From the NCBI GenBank assembly GCA_000761475.1, contig JQNW01000001.1, positions 806,001 through 870,000 on the forward strand: DNA of 64,000 nucleotides, read 5' to 3'. A program made the translations under genes and the position numbers. Positions 1 to 8,509 of the stretch are shown piece after piece. This DNA is from Chromohalobacter israelensis. Lineage in GTDB: Bacteria; Pseudomonadota; Gammaproteobacteria; Pseudomonadales; Halomonadaceae. The notes under the pieces were generated by a model that saw only the letters and a program-made list of their open reading frames with translations, made no database searches and was not told where the DNA came from. Every line of letters begins with the position of its first letter. The first letter of the stretch is position 1.

Positions 1-21
1 AAAGCGCGCCGACGATTGGGC

Positions 22-47
22 GCGTTCGATCTGACCAGATCGGACGC
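22..47. repeat. imperfect inverted repeat upstream of the PRC-barrel gene
   Basis: Two 12-base arms with one mismatch (GCGTTCGATCTG and CAGATCGGACGC) are separated by two bases. It lies about 50 bp upstream of the first gene. It could be an operator or the terminator of a gene left of the window. There is no T-run, so neither role is secure. Confidence 0.3.
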
Positions 48-95
48 GGGCACTACCCCATCGAATTCATAGAATCACGAAGAAGGAGCTTCACC

Positions 96-620
96 ATGCG
101 CAACTCAATGTACCGCATGACGCAAACCGCCATTCTCATCGGTGGCCTGAGCCTGACGGGCGCGGCCCTCGCGCAATCCGAGACGCAGCCGCAGGGGCTG
201 TATTCGGCCGACGAGCTGATGGATGCCGATGTATTCCTCGCGGAAACGCCCGATGAAGACGTCGGCGATGTCGAGGACGTGCTGCTCGGCGAAGACATGA
301 GCGTGCAGGCGTTGGTCATCGAGACCGGCGGCGTGCTCGATCTCGGCGATACCCATCGCGTGATCGACCGCGATGACTTCACCCTGGAAACGCACAACGG
401 CGACGACCTCGACGATCTGGATTATCGCGTCACGCTCGAGATGACGCGCGACGATGTGGCCAAGCTGCCCGAATACGACAACGACTGGTGGCAGAACGCC
501 CAGGAACAGGCTCGCCAGGCTTGGGAAAACACCAAGCAAGGCGCGGAAAGTGCCTGGCAGAGCACCAAGTCGGCCACGGCCGACCTGCTCGACGATGCCA
601 GCGACGCCATCAGCAACTGA
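96..620 (+). CDS. exported PRC-barrel domain protein
   Basis: A 174-residue protein with an N-terminal signal peptide (hydrophobic stretch about residues 12-26, ending ALA before Q27), so probably periplasmic. Residues about 34-125 are acidic and read like a PRC-barrel: a YSADELMDADV opening, then short beta-type segments around VQALVIETGGVLDLG. The tail (about 130-170) is rich in Gln, Ala and Lys and looks helical. The ATG at 96 is preceded by AAGGAG at a good distance. A strong terminator follows the stop, so it is likely transcribed alone. PRC-barrel exported proteins are common in halophilic proteobacteria and usually lack a defined role. No function is claimed. Confidence 0.75.
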   Translation: MRNSMYRMTQTAILIGGLSLTGAALAQSETQPQGLYSADELMDADVFLAETPDEDVGDVEDVLLGEDMSVQALVIETGGVLDLGDTHRVIDRDDFTLETHNGDDLDDLDYRVTLEMTRDDVAKLPEYDNDWWQNAQEQARQAWENTKQGAESAWQSTKSATADLLDDASDAISN

Positions 621-662
621 TCATGGCTCGACGGGTGACTCGTCACCCGCTGCCTGAACTGG

Positions 663-694
663 AAGAGGCCTGCCACTCGGCAGGCCTCTTTTAT
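663..694 (+). terminator. rho-independent terminator of the PRC-barrel gene
   Basis: A perfect 12-bp stem (AAGAGGCCTGCC / GGCAGGCCTCTT) with a 4-base loop is followed by a T-rich run. It lies 43 bp after the stop codon of the gene ending at 620. Confidence 0.9.
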
Positions 695-783
695 TGCCCT
701 TTACCCGTATTGCCCTGTATTCGCATTGCTCTGTGCCCGGAACCGCCCGGCATCTGGTGAAGCCCGGCAGGCATCCAGCCAAG

Positions 784-810
784 AAAAAGGCCACCCGAAG
801 GTGGCCTTTT
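784..810 (-). terminator. terminator of the DUF4168 gene (bidirectional form)
   Basis: GGCCACC-CGAA-GGTGGCC is flanked by AAAA on the left and TTTT on the right, giving an 11-bp stem. Read on the minus strand it lies about 65 bp downstream of the stop at 875 and ends in a U-run. The symmetry would let it work in both directions. Confidence 0.8.
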
Positions 811-843
811 CCGCGAAGGTCGTATCGATTCGACATCGACACC

Positions 844-866
844 GGTATCACCGCGCGGGTGATACC
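844..866 (-). repeat. 9-bp-arm hairpin just downstream of the DUF4168 stop
   Basis: GGTATCACC and GGTGATACC are perfect inverted arms around a 5-base loop, 8 bp past the stop of the minus-strand gene. With no U-run of its own, it is more likely a 3'-end stabilising hairpin ahead of the terminator at 784-810. Confidence 0.5.
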
Positions 867-874
867 GTATTCAC

Positions 875-1273
875 TTACTGCTGCTCTTGCACCATGCCCT
901 GGACACGCTGCATGAGCTCGGGATCCTGCTGGATCGCCTGGCCGATGGCGTTGAAGTCTTCGACACTCATGCCGCTGTCTTCGACGACGCTGACCATTTC
1001 TTCATTTGCTTCCTGACGCAAATCCTGTTGGGCCGACTCGTCTTCGGCGTTCTGCAGCTTCTGCGTATATTCCTGAGAAACCTTGGCGATTTCCTGAGAC
1101 GCATCGGCGAACTGCTGAAGCTGTTCATCGGAGAAGTTCTGTGCTGCTGCACCCTGTTGGGTCTGACCAGCACCGCTCGCTGCCGGGTCTTCCTGCTGTG
1201 CCATTGCCGCCGGTGCCGCTACCATTCCGGTGGTCAGCATAGCCGCTGATACAAAAGCAGTGATCCGTTGCAT
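875..1273 (-). CDS. exported DUF4168 domain protein
   Basis: A 132-residue exported protein. The signal peptide covers residues 1-26 (MQRITAFVSAAMLTTG, ending AMA before QQ). The mature part carries the DUF4168 pattern: NFSDEQLQQFADASQEIAKV, a charged helix, then a segment ending with Q/D-rich helices around IGQAIQQDPELMQRV. An in-frame start 45 bp upstream exists, but the ATG at 1273 has GGAGG at the right distance and opens a proper signal peptide, so it was chosen. The family is small, periplasmic and of unknown function. Two hairpins follow the stop. Confidence 0.8.
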   Translation of the reverse strand: MQRITAFVSAAMLTTGMVAAPAAMAQQEDPAASGAGQTQQGAAAQNFSDEQLQQFADASQEIAKVSQEYTQKLQNAEDESAQQDLRQEANEEMVSVVEDSGMSVEDFNAIGQAIQQDPELMQRVQGMVQEQQ

Positions 1274-1389
1274 GTATACCTCCAGGTTTTGCGTGTACGT
1301 GGACACTCTGACGCCCACGAACGAAGTGAGTTCAACTTTTCGCGTTACTGCGTGTAATCAATGCGCCGTTTCATCAATACGGCGAGTCA

Positions 1390-2712
1390 TCAACCGTTCG
1401 TCTCGAGCCATCCGACGATGGCCTCGATGCCTTCACGTACCTTGACCAAGGCGAGATCGGCCTCTGCCGCCTCGACGTCGACCGATGCTCGTGCGAGCAA
1501 ATCCGTACCATCAAAATCTACATAGGCCAGACGTAACGCGAGCACACTAGGGTCGCAGCCAAAGGCACTTCCCGGCAAGAGCGCCACGCCGGCATCGTCG
1601 AGCAGACGCGTCGTCAATTCGGCACTGGTGGTGATGCCCCGCGCCCGCAATGCCTCGCGGTGGCCTTCGAAATCGGGAAACAGATAGAAACCGCCGTCCG
1701 GTGCATGCGTGCGCACGCCGGCTGCCTCCAGACGTTGCGCGCACCAGCGGCCGATCGCCCCCAGCCAGCGCCGCTGCGTCTCGAGATACGCCGCCTGGGC
1801 CGACGTCACGGCGTAGGCGGTCTCCGCCGCCGCCTGCACCGGGCTGGTCACACTCGACCAGGTTTCGGAGGCGATGCCGATCAGACGTGCCAGCAAGTCG
1901 GCGCCCAGCGCTTCGGGCACGTTGAGCACGCCCAGTCGCCATCCGCCCGCGCCGCACCACTTGGATAGCCCACTGGTGGTCAGCGTGCCTTCCGGGTAAT
2001 CGAGTGCGAATGCCCGATGCGCGCCCCGGTGATCGAGCGGGCCATAGATCTCGTCGGCCAGCACCAGTACGCCATGACGCCTGGCCACTCTGGCCAGCTC
2101 ACGCTGGTGCTCGGGATCGGGCGACAATCCCGTGGGGTTGCCGGGCGCGTTGAGAATCAGCAGGCGTCGGGCCGGGCCGTTTTCGCGGCAATAGCGGTCG
2201 AGTTGTTCCGGCGTGATCTGCCAGCGGCTTTCGAAGGTCGCCGGCAGGCGTACCGCGTGCTGCCCCGCCAAGCGTGCCTGAGGGGCATAGGACACCCAGG
2301 CCGGTGCGGGAATCAGGATCTCGCTGGCCGGCAGGGCCTTCATCAGCGCGAAGAGCAGCAGCTTGCTGCCAGGTGCTATCAATACCCGCTCGGCCCGCCA
2401 GTCGGTGCCGTCCATGTGGCGATGGAACGCCGCCACCCGCTCGCGCAGCGCGGCGGTGCCCTGTACCGGCAGATAGGCCTTGTCGGCAGCGTGTTCGGCC
2501 AGTGTCGCCACCGCCGGTGCGAATACCGGGAACGGCGACTGGCCGAACCCGAACTTGATGATGCGTCGGCCTTGCGTTTCGAGCTGACGCGACTGCTCGT
2601 TGATCAAGAGCGTATCCGAGGCGGCGGTGGCGCCGGGGGCCTCGGCGTAACCGTGATTCAGCCATTCGGCGGCGCTGGTGGTGGACTCGGGAGCGGCGGC
2701 AGGGGCGGTCAT
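1390..2712 (-). CDS. class I/II pyridoxal-phosphate aminotransferase
   Basis: A 440-residue fold-type I aminotransferase of the aspartate aminotransferase superfamily, cytoplasmic. Visible landmarks are NAPGNPTG at 188-195, the PLP-pyridine Asp at D220 (ADEIYG), the Schiff-base lysine K251 in SGLSKWCGAGGWRLG, and the arginine of GWRLG. The start at 2712 is preferred because GGAG sits 6 bases upstream; an ATG at 2727 is possible. It lies about 80 bp downstream of the rpiR-type regulator on the same strand, so the two may be co-transcribed. The amino acid substrate cannot be read from the sequence. Confidence 0.85.
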   Translation of the reverse strand: MTAPAAAPESTTSAAEWLNHGYAEAPGATAASDTLLINEQSRQLETQGRRIIKFGFGQSPFPVFAPAVATLAEHAADKAYLPVQGTAALRERVAAFHRHMDGTDWRAERVLIAPGSKLLLFALMKALPASEILIPAPAWVSYAPQARLAGQHAVRLPATFESRWQITPEQLDRYCRENGPARRLLILNAPGNPTGLSPDPEHQRELARVARRHGVLVLADEIYGPLDHRGAHRAFALDYPEGTLTTSGLSKWCGAGGWRLGVLNVPEALGADLLARLIGIASETWSSVTSPVQAAAETAYAVTSAQAAYLETQRRWLGAIGRWCAQRLEAAGVRTHAPDGGFYLFPDFEGHREALRARGITTSAELTTRLLDDAGVALLPGSAFGCDPSVLALRLAYVDFDGTDLLARASVDVEAAEADLALVKVREGIEAIVGWLETNG

Positions 2713-2793
2713 GTCATTCTCCGGCAATGGTCTAGGTGCCTAGGTGCGCGCGATATGAGCGCGCGGTAATAGGAGCGCAAGGGCGCGGTGACG

Positions 2794-3711
2794 TCATTCG
2801 ACATGCAAGCGCGAGATCAGCGCCTCGCGCTGACGCAGGGCCAGCACCGCGTCGTGCCCCATGTCGCGGGCCACGCGGGACAACAGGAGCTCCACGAGCA
2901 TGAACAGGCTGCTCATGGGGTTGAAGAAGAATGCCCCTTCGGCCGGCGCCAGCAGCGTCAGCTCGGTCAGGGCGGCGAGTTGCGAGGCGGAGTGATTGGT
3001 CAAGGCGAGCAGTGAGGCGCCCTGCTCCACGGCCAGCCGGCAGTAATCGACGCTCATTCGCGACTCGGGCCGAAAGGCGATGCCGATCACCAGATCGTCT
3101 TCGCCCAGCCGCAGGGCCTGCTCGACGCTCACGCCCGCCTGGGGCGAGACCAGCTGCACGCCAGCGCGTAGATAGTCCAGGTAGTACGCCAGGTAATGCG
3201 CGGCCCCGAAACTGGCACGTAACCCGACCACATGCACGCGTCGCGCTCGCTGGATGGCGACCGCCGCCCGCGCCAGTTGTGCCGTATCCAGTGCCTCGAC
3301 CGCCGCCGAGAGGTTCTGCATTTCCTGCTGCCACAGCATGCGGTCATCGGCGAGCTCGGCGCCTTCGGCGCGGGGCGTTTCACCGAACTCGAGCAGACGC
3401 TGAGCGCGCGTGGAATAAAAGGCGCTATCGCTGAGGTCGTCGCGGAACAGCGTCTGCAACGCCTTGAACCCCTCGAGACCGAGCGCGTGCGACAGGCGCG
3501 TCAAGCGGGAAGGGTGAACACCATGACGCTGCGCCAACTGCGAGATGCTCGACAGGCTCACCGCCTCCGGCTGGGCCAGCAACGCTTCGAGCAGTGCCAG
3601 CCCCTTGGCGGACAGTTTCAGCTCGGGGGCATCGCCATCCCGGGCGCGCAGCGCCAACAGTTGCAGATCGGCATAGCGCCGGGGCGGCAGGACGGGCGTA
3701 TCGGCGGGCAT
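2794..3711 (-). CDS. MurR/RpiR family transcriptional regulator
   Basis: A 305-residue regulator. The N-terminal third is the RpiR helix-turn-helix (VSLSSISQLAQRHGVHPSRL, then SHALGLEGFKALQ). The C-terminal two thirds form a SIS domain (from about residue 125; VHVVGLRASFGAAHYLAYYL, then DDLVIGIAFRPES) that in this family senses a phosphosugar or similar small molecule. The ATG at 3711 has AGGAG upstream; the open frame extends 38 codons further without a ribosome site. A long palindrome lies about 62 bp upstream. The aminotransferase follows on the same strand and the pxp operon lies nearby, so amino acid metabolism is a plausible but unproven target. Confidence 0.85.
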   Translation of the reverse strand: MPADTPVLPPRRYADLQLLALRARDGDAPELKLSAKGLALLEALLAQPEAVSLSSISQLAQRHGVHPSRLTRLSHALGLEGFKALQTLFRDDLSDSAFYSTRAQRLLEFGETPRAEGAELADDRMLWQQEMQNLSAAVEALDTAQLARAAVAIQRARRVHVVGLRASFGAAHYLAYYLDYLRAGVQLVSPQAGVSVEQALRLGEDDLVIGIAFRPESRMSVDYCRLAVEQGASLLALTNHSASQLAALTELTLLAPAEGAFFFNPMSSLFMLVELLLSRVARDMGHDAVLALRQREALISRLHVE

Positions 3712-3772
3712 GGGGCGGGCTCCTGGCGCATTCTTCTGGCTCGGTTCAGTGTCCAGAATAGGCAGCGGCCGA

Positions 3773-3800
3773 CCTGTTTGCAAATTTATTTGCAAACAGG
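3773..3800. promoter_or_regulatory. 28-bp palindrome, candidate operator between rpiR-type gene and DUF4174 gene
   Basis: Two perfect 13-bp arms (CCTGTTTGCAAAT and ATTTGCAAACAGG) are separated by two T residues. The site is 62 bp upstream of the regulator start and 72 bp upstream of the divergent DUF4174 start. A symmetrical site of this quality between divergent genes, one a regulator, suggests an autoregulatory operator. The binding protein is inferred. Confidence 0.65.
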
Positions 3801-3871
3801 GAAATAAAACTCGCGCCCGCAGCATCCACGAGGCTCTGCCATACTGGCAAGGTCCTCACAGGAGTCATGCC

Positions 3872-4309
3872 ATGCGCACCGTGCTGTTTGCCTTGCTACT
3901 CGTTGTGCTGCCCGTGCTGGGCACCGCCCAGGCGGCCGACCCCGCCAATCCGCTGATCACCGATCACGGTCTTTTCCGGCCGCTGGTGATCGTCTCGCCG
4001 GATCGCGACGACGACGATTACCAGCGCATGCGGACCCTGCTCGGCGCGAGCCAGGCAAAGTTTCAGGCACGCGACATGCTGCTGTATCGGGTGGAAAACG
4101 GACGCGGTTATCGCAACGACATGCCCATGACGCGCTTCGAGACCCAGGCCTTGCTGGACGCTCTGGCACTGCGCGACGACATGCCGCTCACCACGGTGCT
4201 GGTGGGCAAGGATGGCGGCAAGAAGATGCAACTCGAGGGGTTCGTGGCACCGGAGACGGTCTATCACCTCATCGACCAGATGCCGATGCGAGCGGCGGAA
4301 CGGGACTGA
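3872..4309 (+). CDS. exported DUF4174 domain protein
   Basis: A 145-residue protein with a signal peptide (residues 1-21, LLLVVLPVLGTAQA before ADP). The mature part matches the DUF4174 pattern: LFRPLVIVSPDRDDDDYQRM near the start, a long central helix, and a C-terminal LTTVLVGKDGGKKMQLEGF segment recalling a thioredoxin-like strand-turn-helix with no cysteine pair. The ATG at 3872 has AGGAG upstream. It is divergent from the RpiR-type regulator across a palindromic site, which suggests shared control. The molecular role of the family is unknown. Confidence 0.75.
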   Translation: MRTVLFALLLVVLPVLGTAQAADPANPLITDHGLFRPLVIVSPDRDDDDYQRMRTLLGASQAKFQARDMLLYRVENGRGYRNDMPMTRFETQALLDALALRDDMPLTTVLVGKDGGKKMQLEGFVAPETVYHLIDQMPMRAAERD

Positions 4310-4325
4310 CGCCCCGCCCCTCGCG

Positions 4326-5243
4326 TCAGCGCCAGCGCGCGAGTTGCCGTAAATGCGCCTCGCGGGCCTGACTGGCGGTGACCGGCCTCAGGCGTACCTG
4401 CGTGCCCGGCACGCATTGCGCCAGTTGCGCGCACGCCAGTGGCGTCAGGGCGCCGAGACGCGGATAGCCGCCGATGGTCTGGCGGTCGTTGAGCAGGATG
4501 ATGGGCTGGCCATCGGCAGGTACCTGGACGGCCCCCAGTGGAATGCCTTCCGACACCATGCCCGCCCCCAGGTAGCGCAGTTCGGGGCCGGTCAGTCGCA
4601 CGCCCATGCGATCGGCACGCTGGTCGACGGTCCAGGCGGCATTGAACGCCTCGAACACGCTGGTACCGCTGAAGCCGGCGATCTGCGCGCCGCTCACCAG
4701 GGCCAGATGCGGGTGTTCGCCCGGCAGGGTGCTGGCGTCATCCGGCAGACGGCGTCCGGGCTCGCCCTGGCCCGACCAGACCAGCCTGTCGCCCTCGCCA
4801 AGCGCCCCGCCCTGCCCCTCGAGACCGCCCAGGCCCTCGCGTACCGTGCTGGCCACACTGCCCAGCACGGAGGGCGCCTCGAGCCCGCCGGGAAACGCGA
4901 GATAAGCGCGGAGACCGGCACGCGGACGCTCGAAGGCCAGGCGCTGGCCGGGTGCGATGGTGAAACTGGCCCCCGGTGCCAGCGGCGTCTCGTCGAGCGT
5001 GGCACCGAGATCCGCGCCCGTCAGGGCCAGCGTGGCCGAGGTCTCGGCACAGAGCGTCAGGCCGCCCACGGTAATCTCCAGCCCCGCGGCCTGAGGCGCG
5101 TTCCCCAGCAGCCAGTTGGCCCAGCCCAGCGACACCCAATCGGCGGCGCCGCCCTGGGTCACGCCGAGGTGACGCACGCCGAAGCGCCCGCCATCCTGAA
5201 TCAGCGCCAACGGTCCCGCGCGTTCGACGACCAACCCTTTCAT
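4326..5243 (-). CDS. pxpC: 5-oxoprolinase subunit PxpC (biotin-dependent carboxyltransferase-like)
   Basis: A 305-residue protein of the KipA / allophanate hydrolase subunit 2 family. It opens with LVVERAGPLALIQDGGRFGVRHLGVTQGG-type sequence, in pieces VERAGPLALIQDGGR and GAADWVSLGWANWLLGN, and has the late motif PLGAVQVPADGQPIILLNDRQT. In bacteria PxpA, PxpB and PxpC together hydrolyse 5-oxoproline to glutamate with ATP. Its start overlaps the end of pxpB by 4 bp, as expected for coupled translation, and it ends the operon. It faces the DUF4174 gene convergently with a 16-bp gap. Confidence 0.9.
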   Translation of the reverse strand: MKGLVVERAGPLALIQDGGRFGVRHLGVTQGGAADWVSLGWANWLLGNAPQAAGLEITVGGLTLCAETSATLALTGADLGATLDETPLAPGASFTIAPGQRLAFERPRAGLRAYLAFPGGLEAPSVLGSVASTVREGLGGLEGQGGALGEGDRLVWSGQGEPGRRLPDDASTLPGEHPHLALVSGAQIAGFSGTSVFEAFNAAWTVDQRADRMGVRLTGPELRYLGAGMVSEGIPLGAVQVPADGQPIILLNDRQTIGGYPRLGALTPLACAQLAQCVPGTQVRLRPVTASQAREAHLRQLARWR

Positions 5244-5971
5244 GCCTGTTCCTCCGTCGGTGTATCGCCGCGCTCTACCAGCGGTGTCGGGTCGCCGCCC
5301 TGCTCGATGAAGGCCTCGCGGGAAATCGCCTCGAAGCGCACTTTATCGCCCGGCCGGAACAGGCTGTAGCCTTCCCGGTCGTGTCCGAACAGGGCCACGG
5401 GCGTGCGCCCGACGATATTCCAGCCGCCGGGCGAGAGCGTGGGATAGACCGCCGTCTGGCGTTCGGCGATGGCCACGCTGCCGGCGGCGACTTTCTGGCG
5501 GGGCGTCTTCAGGCGTGGCGTGGCCAGCTCTTCTTCGAGACGCCCCATGAAGGCGTAACCCGGTGCGAAGCCCAGCGCGAAGACGCTGTAATCGCGCGCG
5601 CAGTGCCGTGCGACGACTTGGTCATGACTCACGCCCAGGCGGGCGGCGATGCGCTCGAGCTCCGGCCCGACACTCACGTCATACCACACCGGGATCACAT
5701 GCCGCCGCCCTGCGCGCTCGGCGGTCGGCGACAAGCCGTCGAGCGCCTCGCGCACCCGGGCACGGGCCGCCGGCAGCGTCAGGTGCGCCACGTCGTAGTG
5801 CACCAGCAAGGTGGTGTAGGACGGCACCAGGTCGATCAATGCCGTGCCAAAGGCCTCGCGCAGAGCGCGATCGGCGGCCAGCATCCATGGCATGTGAGCT
5901 TCATCGATGTCGTCGAACAGGCGCACGATGAGCGTGTCCATGCCCACCGTTTCGATTTTCGGTTCGTTCAC
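5240..5971 (-). CDS. pxpB: 5-oxoprolinase subunit PxpB (KipI-like)
   Basis: A protein of 243 residues if the GTG at 5971 is used. That codon lies 4 bp after the pxpA stop and has GGGAG at the right distance; an in-frame ATG at 6004 would overlap pxpA by 29 bp. The family signature is clear: VPSYTTLLVHYD, IPVWYDVSVGPELERIA, YSVFALGFAPGYAFMGRL and LSPGGWNIVGRTP. It acts with PxpA and PxpC in ATP-dependent opening of 5-oxoproline to glutamate, relevant where pyroglutamate forms from glutamine or glutathione. Confidence 0.9.
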   Translation of the reverse strand: MNEPKIETVGMDTLIVRLFDDIDEAHMPWMLAADRALREAFGTALIDLVPSYTTLLVHYDVAHLTLPAARARVREALDGLSPTAERAGRRHVIPVWYDVSVGPELERIAARLGVSHDQVVARHCARDYSVFALGFAPGYAFMGRLEEELATPRLKTPRQKVAAGSVAIAERQTAVYPTLSPGGWNIVGRTPVALFGHDREGYSLFRPGDKVRFEAISREAFIEQGGDPTPLVERGDTPTEEQA

Positions 5972-5975
5972 CGGC

Positions 5976-6728
5976 TCACTCCCGCGCCAGGCCATCGAAG
6001 GCATCGCGAATGGCGCGTACGGCAGCTACCGATTCGGCGTTGTCGCCATGCACGCACAAGGTATCCGCCGGCAGGTGCAGCGAGCTGCCATCGTTGGCCG
6101 TCAACGGCTCTCCCCTGGCAAGCGTCACCGCCTGGGCCACGATGGCCTCGCGATCGTGGTGCACCGCCCCGGGCTCACGCCGCGACACCAAACGCCCCTG
6201 GGGGTCGTAGGCCCGGTCCGCGAAGGTCTCGAACCACAGCGTCACGCCCATTTCCTCGGCCAGCGCCCGCATCGGCGCCGGGTCCGCCGTGGCCATGGCC
6301 AGCAGCGGCAGTTCGGGATCGTAGGCCAGCACCGCCCGCATGGCGCCGCGCAGAAGCTCCGGGTCGCGGGCCATATCGTTGTACAGCGCGCCATGCGGTT
6401 TGACGTAGGCCACACGGGTCCCTTCGGCGCGGCACATGCCCTCCAGCGCGCCGATCTGATACAGCATCATGTCCTCGACTTCACGCGGCGAACAGGCCAG
6501 CGAGCGGCGTCCGAAGCCTTGCAGATCCGGGTAGGCGGGATGCGCGCCGACACGTACGCCATGCTGCACGGCCAATGCCACGGTGCGACGCATGATGCCG
6601 GGGTCCGAGGCATGGAATCCGCAGGCGATATTGGCGCAGTCGACGTAGGGCATGACCTCGTCGTCGAGGCCCATTTTCCAGTTGCCGAAGCTTTCTCCCA
6701 TGTCGCAATTGAGAAGCGGTAGGGGCAT
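5976..6728 (-). CDS. pxpA: 5-oxoprolinase subunit PxpA (LamB/YcsF family)
   Basis: A 250-residue protein of the LamB/YcsF family. The N-terminus reads [16 protein letters not shown], followed by [36 protein letters not shown] and [14 protein letters not shown], all typical of PxpA. The ATG at 6728 has GAGGT upstream; the longer open frame has no such support. It is the first gene of pxpA-pxpB-pxpC, all on the minus strand with tight spacing. The divergent neighbour is a VOC protein 219 bp away. Confidence 0.92.
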   Translation of the reverse strand: MPLPLLNCDMGESFGNWKMGLDDEVMPYVDCANIACGFHASDPGIMRRTVALAVQHGVRVGAHPAYPDLQGFGRRSLACSPREVEDMMLYQIGALEGMCRAEGTRVAYVKPHGALYNDMARDPELLRGAMRAVLAYDPELPLLAMATADPAPMRALAEEMGVTLWFETFADRAYDPQGRLVSRREPGAVHHDREAIVAQAVTLARGEPLTANDGSSLHLPADTLCVHGDNAESVAAVRAIRDAFDGLARE

Positions 6729-6947
6729 GAGCGTGACCTCTGCTTGTTGTCGTCGGCTTTCACGAATGCGGCGTTTCACTCTAAGAAAGCCCGCTCGGCC
6801 CGGTCCAATCGTTTTTCGTGATGCGTGATATCGGCGCAACCTTTCATCTCGAGGCAGGCGGCAGGAAAGCAGTTGACGCCGGCCGCTGGCGGGCTCAAGA
6901 ATCATCCTCTGCATGGCCCCATCACAACAGACTCCGAGGAGACCACC

Positions 6948-7385
6948 ATGGCTGTCAGCGATCCTTTCCATCTCGCCGTTCAGGTCCGTGACATCGACGA
7001 GGCACGGCGTTTCTACGGCGACTTCCTGGGCTGCCCCGAAGGGCGCTCATCGGACAGCTGGGTCGACTTCGATCTCTTCGGACACCAGTTCGTCTGCCAC
7101 CTCAATCCGGCACTGAAGGACAATCCCGTCACCAGCCACAAGAACCCGGTGGACGGTCACGGCGTGCCCGTACCGCATTTCGGCGTGGTGCTGGAAATGC
7201 CCGCCTGGCAAGCCCTGGCCGACAAGCTCCGCGCCCATGACGTGACTTTCGAGATCGAGCCCTACGTGCGCTTCAAGGGCGAGCCCGGCGAACAAGCCAC
7301 CATGTTCTTCTACGATCCCTCCGGCAATGCCCTGGAGTTCAAGGCCTTCAAGGACCGCGAAACGCAGCTGTTCAAGAAAGCGTAA
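6948..7385 (+). CDS. VOC family protein (glyoxalase/dioxygenase fold)
   Basis: A 145-residue protein with one full vicinal-oxygen-chelate module: [24 protein letters not shown] at the start, a central [10 protein letters not shown] and a C-terminal [15 protein letters not shown]. Candidate metal ligands are the His of FHLAV, the His of PHFGV and the Glu of ALEF. The ATG at 6948 is preceded by GAGGAG. It lies 62 bp upstream of a LysR regulator on the same strand and precedes a TRAP transporter block, so it may act on that transporter's substrate. The reaction cannot be assigned. Confidence 0.8.
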   Translation: MAVSDPFHLAVQVRDIDEARRFYGDFLGCPEGRSSDSWVDFDLFGHQFVCHLNPALKDNPVTSHKNPVDGHGVPVPHFGVVLEMPAWQALADKLRAHDVTFEIEPYVRFKGEPGEQATMFFYDPSGNALEFKAFKDRETQLFKKA

Positions 7386-7447
7386 CCCGGGCGCCGTTCT
7401 TTCTTCGCCGCACGGGTCTCCGGGCGGCGACACGCGCAGGATCACCG

Positions 7448-8392
7448 ATGTTCGATTTCAAGGAACTCGAGGCGTTCGTCTGGGTGGTGCGCCTGGGCTC
7501 GTTCCGCAAGGGCGCGGCCAAGCTGTACCTCACCCAGCCGTCGATCTCGGATCGCATCACCCGCCTGGAAGACAGCGTCGGCGAATCGCTGCTCGACCGC
7601 TCGGCGCGGCCCGTGCAACCCACCTTGCGTGGCCGTGAGTTCTTCACCTACGCCGAACGCCTGCTCGAAGGGCGCGAGGAAGCCATGCGGCTGTTCCAGG
7701 ACGAGGAGTCGTTTTCCGGCACCCTGCGCCTGGGCGTCATCGAGACCATCGCCAGCAGTTGGTGTCCGACCTTCATGCGCCGTCTGGCCGAGCGCTACCC
7801 GCAATTGACCATCGAATTGACGGTCGATATCTCGCCGTTTCTGCATCAACGGCTGGCCGAGAACGATCTCGACATGTTGTTTGCCATGGACGGCGTCGCC
7901 CCCGGACTTTGCGCCATCCAGACGCCATTGTGCACCTACGAGATGGGCATGTTCGCGGCGCCCGAAATGGCAGCCACGCTGCAGCGCGGCGGGCCGGCCG
8001 CCTTCGCCGAGACGGCCTTCATTTCCTTCAGCAAACAGGCACGCCCCTATCGCGAACTGGTCGCCTACCTGACCGCACTGGGGATCGACACGCCACGCAT
8101 TCATCGCACCAGCACCCTGATGACCATCATGCGCATGAGCATCGAGGGCGTCGGCATCGGGGTCCTGCCCGTGGCCACGGTGCGCGATGCCGTGGAAAGA
8201 GGCAGTCTGGTGCGGCTCACGCTGGAAGAGCCGCTGCCGCCGATGATCTACGACGCCATCTGGCGCAGCGCCAACTATCCCAGTTTTTGCGCCAGCGTCG
8301 CCCGTCTGGCCAAGCAATGCGCGACCGATTATGCCCAGGATCATGGCAAACTATCATCGCCCGTCAGCATGAAAGGGTATGTCGATACTTGA
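7448..8392 (+). CDS. LysR family transcriptional regulator
   Basis: A 314-residue LysR-type regulator. The winged helix-turn-helix is at residues 1-60 (LEAFVWVVRLGSFRKGAAKL, then QPSISDRITRLED), and the effector domain runs from about residue 90 (GTLRLGVIETIASSW) to the C-terminus. It sits between the VOC gene and the TRAP transporter genes on the same strand, unlike the usual divergent layout. By position it is the likely regulator of the TRAP genes starting at 8510. The effector is unknown. Confidence 0.85.
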   Translation: MFDFKELEAFVWVVRLGSFRKGAAKLYLTQPSISDRITRLEDSVGESLLDRSARPVQPTLRGREFFTYAERLLEGREEAMRLFQDEESFSGTLRLGVIETIASSWCPTFMRRLAERYPQLTIELTVDISPFLHQRLAENDLDMLFAMDGVAPGLCAIQTPLCTYEMGMFAAPEMAATLQRGGPAAFAETAFISFSKQARPYRELVAYLTALGIDTPRIHRTSTLMTIMRMSIEGVGIGVLPVATVRDAVERGSLVRLTLEEPLPPMIYDAIWRSANYPSFCASVARLAKQCATDYAQDHGKLSSPVSMKGYVDT

Positions 8393-8509
8393 CATCAAAA
8401 TTAACGATTTGACGCCGACATGCCGCCACTTGAAGAATGATTTTGTCTTGCGAGGCACCTTGAGCAACGCATTCGAACACCTCCTTTCAATAACAATGAG
8501 GAATCCAGC

